Shown here: positions 62,356 to 64,000 of the stretch, one piece after another | Numbering within the stretch: the first letter of the stretch is position 1 | Layout: every line of letters starts with the position of its first letter | Assembly (NCBI GenBank): GCA_947489685.1 | Contig: CANLEM010000004.1 | Location: forward strand, 372,001 to 436,000 | DNA: 64,000 bases | Direction: 5' to 3' | Source: an uncultured Aquimarina sp. | GTDB taxonomy: Bacteria > Bacteroidota > Bacteroidia > Flavobacteriales > Flavobacteriaceae | Program-made: the position numbers and the translations under genes | The notes under the pieces: generated by a model | What the model saw: only the letters and a program-made list of their open reading frames with translations | Databases searched by the model: none | What the model was told of the DNA's origin: nothing

Positions 62356-64000
62356 TTAATTATATAATAAAGATTTTGCGTGAGTCAACGCAGAATCTGA
62401 AATACTCTTTCCTCCGATCATTTCGGCTATTTCATTAATTCGTTCTTCTTCGGTCAATAATTTAAGTTGCGTAACCGTGGTATCATTTATATCTTCCTTA
62501 AATACTTTATAATGACTTTGCCCATTAGCTGCTATTTGTGGTAAATGCGTAATACTAAAAACCTGAAGGTTTTTGCTCATATCCAACATTAGGTCCGCCA
62601 TTTTATGCGCAATCTCTCCCGAAACACCAGTATCTATTTCATCAAAAATAATAGTTGGTAAATGTGCAAATCTCGAAAGGATAGTTTTAATTGCCAGCAT
62701 AATTCTAGATAACTCTCCTCCAGACGCTACTTTCTTTAATGCTCCAAAAGTTCCGCCTTTATTAGCAGAAAATAAAAATTCTAAAACCTCTTTACCATTT
62801 GACAAATAGTTATCCTGCAATGCCAACGATGTTTTAAAGCTAGCATTTGGCATACCTAGTTCTTTAAGAATGTCTTCGAGCTCTTTAACCAACAGTGGTA
62901 ATGCCTTATTTCTTTTTTCATGAATCTTTAAAGCTAATTCATCTAACTGAGCCTTAATAGTTGCTATTTCAGTCTGCAATTTTTCGATATCTTCAGAAAG
63001 AGATTCTGTTTTAGATACTTTTTGTTGGAGTTCATCTTTTAAAATAATGAGCTCTTCTATATTAGATACATTGTGTTTAACCTGAAGATGGTGCAACAAC
63101 TGCAATCTTTGACTTGTTTCTTCTAATTGCTGAGGATCTGCTTCTAGTTTCTCTAATTCATTTACTAATGACACCTGTATATCATCTAACTCGATATAAA
63201 GGCTTTCAATTCTCTCAGAAATTTCTTTTAACCCACCCGAATACGAAGCTATCTTAGAAAGGTTCCCTTTAATTGTATTGAGTTGATCCGATACGCCCAT
63301 CTCTTCTGAAGAGACTATTGAAATCGAACTTGATAAACGCTCCTGAATTTCTTCAATATTATTAAGCCGTTCATAACGTTCTTCAATTTCTTCTAACTCA
63401 CCTGGTTTCAACTTCGCCTCTTCCAACTCATTAAATAGAAAAGAATTATACTCATATTCTTTTGTAAACGTCTCTTGATTCTCTATGAGTGCATTTACTT
63501 CTTTTTCCTTTTCTTTTAGTAACAGCAAACCTCTCTTATAAGATTTTATTTCTCGGTCAACCTTAGCCAAGGCATCAAGAACTTCAAACTGAAAATCATT
63601 GGTTGTTACCTCTAAAGTTTGATGTTGACTATGGATATCTATTAATCTAGCTCCAAGAGACACCAATGATTGTAATGTAACAGGAGTATCATTGATAAAG
63701 GCTCTGGACTTGCCCGATGGTAAAATTTCTCGTCTAATTATAGTCTCTTCTTCATAATCTAACTCCTCTTCTTTAAAAAATGAAATCAGATCATATTTAT
63801 GAATACTAAAAACTCCTTCGATTATACATTTCTGAGAATTATCTTTAACACTGCTAAGATCGGCTCGTTTTCCGAGCAACAATCCAAGAGCACCCAACAG
63901 AAGAGATTTACCTGCTCCCGTTTCTCCTGTAATTGTAACCAAACCAGCATCAAACGAAACTTGCAACTGTTCTATTAAAGCGAAGTTTTTTATAGAAAGA
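62356..64000 (-). CDS. recN: DNA repair protein RecN, 5' end beyond window
   Basis: RecN is an SMC-like ATPase in double-strand-break repair. The frame stays open to the right edge: upstream of an internal TTG at 63966 it reads LSIKNFALIEQ, the normal RecN N-terminus, so the true start lies just outside. The P-loop ITGETGAGKSLLLGALGLLL follows. A long coiled coil comes next (about residues 150-370), then GGELSRIMLAIKTIL (signature) and TIIFDEIDTGVSGEIAHKMA (Walker B). Only a few residues are missing. Confidence 0.95.
   Translation of the reverse strand, partial: LSIKNFALIEQLQVSFDAGLVTITGETGAGKSLLLGALGLLLGKRADLSSVKDNSQKCIIEGVFSIHKYDLISFFKEEELDYEEETIIRREILPSGKSRAFINDTPVTLQSLVSLGARLIDIHSQHQTLEVTTNDFQFEVLDALAKVDREIKSYKRGLLLLKEKEKEVNALIENQETFTKEYEYNSFLFNELEEAKLKPGELEEIEERYERLNNIEEIQERLSSSISIVSSEEMGVSDQLNTIKGNLSKIASYSGGLKEISERIESLYIELDDIQVSLVNELEKLEADPQQLEETSQRLQLLHHLQVKHNVSNIEELIILKDELQQKVSKTESLSEDIEKLQTEIATIKAQLDELALKIHEKRNKALPLLVKELEDILKELGMPNASFKTSLALQDNYLSNGKEVLEFLFSANKGGTFGALKKVASGGELSRIMLAIKTILSRFAHLPTIIFDEIDTGVSGEIAHKMADLMLDMSKNLQVFSITHLPQIAANGQSHYKVFKEDINDTTVTQLKLLTEEERINEIAEMIGGKSISDSALTHAKSLLYN

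Noticed and set aside
1..64000. CRISPR arrays, transposases, phage genes, tRNA and rRNA
   Set aside because: No regularly spaced repeats, no transposase or integrase-like proteins, and no cloverleaf or rRNA sequence was recognised on either strand.

Overview
The window looks like a chromosomal segment of a marine-type Flavobacteriaceae bacterium (Bacteroidota). The DNA is AT-rich. Genes are often preceded by the Bacteroidota -7 box TAnnTTTG rather than a Shine-Dalgarno sequence. The gene set also fits: a YtxJ-type bacillithiol protein, outer-membrane beta-barrel proteins of the flavobacterial type, LTD-domain lipoproteins, RprX/RprY-like and LytS/LytTR two-component systems, and a GT2-YbbR-CoaE block. 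An Aquimarina-like genus is only a guess. I see no tRNA, rRNA, CRISPR array, insertion sequence, prophage or biosynthetic cluster. Both edges cut a gene: an LTD lipoprotein on the left and recN on the right.

Layout: 1-5.1 kb (minus strand) holds an LTD lipoprotein, a Crp/Fnr regulator, and dsbD downstream of tilS. 5.2-10.5 kb has a sigma-factor-like protein, LytS/LytTR pair 1, a secreted PepSY-like protein, and an FMN reductase-pabB operon. 10.6-18.3 kb (plus strand) carries a DEAD-box helicase, a NYN/OST-HTH protein, a secreted DUF1028-TPR protein, a coupled hydrolase / subclass B1 metallo-beta-lactamase / ABC exporter trio, and a frameshifted DUF3179 gene. 18.4-21.1 kb is metE behind a cobalamin riboswitch. 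21.2-25.4 kb has a double CDGSH protein, an ExbB/MotA-like protein, LytS/LytTR pair 2 and lpdA. 25.6-43.3 kb is mixed housekeeping and secreted genes: radical SAM with a HEAT-repeat protein, lspA, an AhpD-like protein, glyA, a fumarylacetoacetase, ytxJ, clpB, a self-regulated TetR-thioesterase unit, a SixA-like phosphatase and smpB. 43.4-53.8 kb has pcm, a dehydrogenase pair, DUF1015, yggS, an exonuclease/GIY-YIG nuclease, a potassium channel with a zinc ribbon, miaA, and an RprX/RprY-like pair. 53.9-56.4 kb is GT2-ybbR-coaE. 56.6-61.4 kb is an outer-membrane beta-barrel protein, a DUF1961-like secreted protein and LytS/LytTR pair 3. fabI and recN end the window.

Most of the window is ordinary core genome. 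The parts most worth following up are the overlapping hydrolase / B1 beta-lactamase / exporter unit, the three LytS/LytTR pairs (one beside an outer-membrane protein), the A9-run frameshift in the DUF3179 gene, the TetR operator pair, the B12 riboswitch with a candidate terminator, and several genes whose -7 box sits only a few bases before the start codon.
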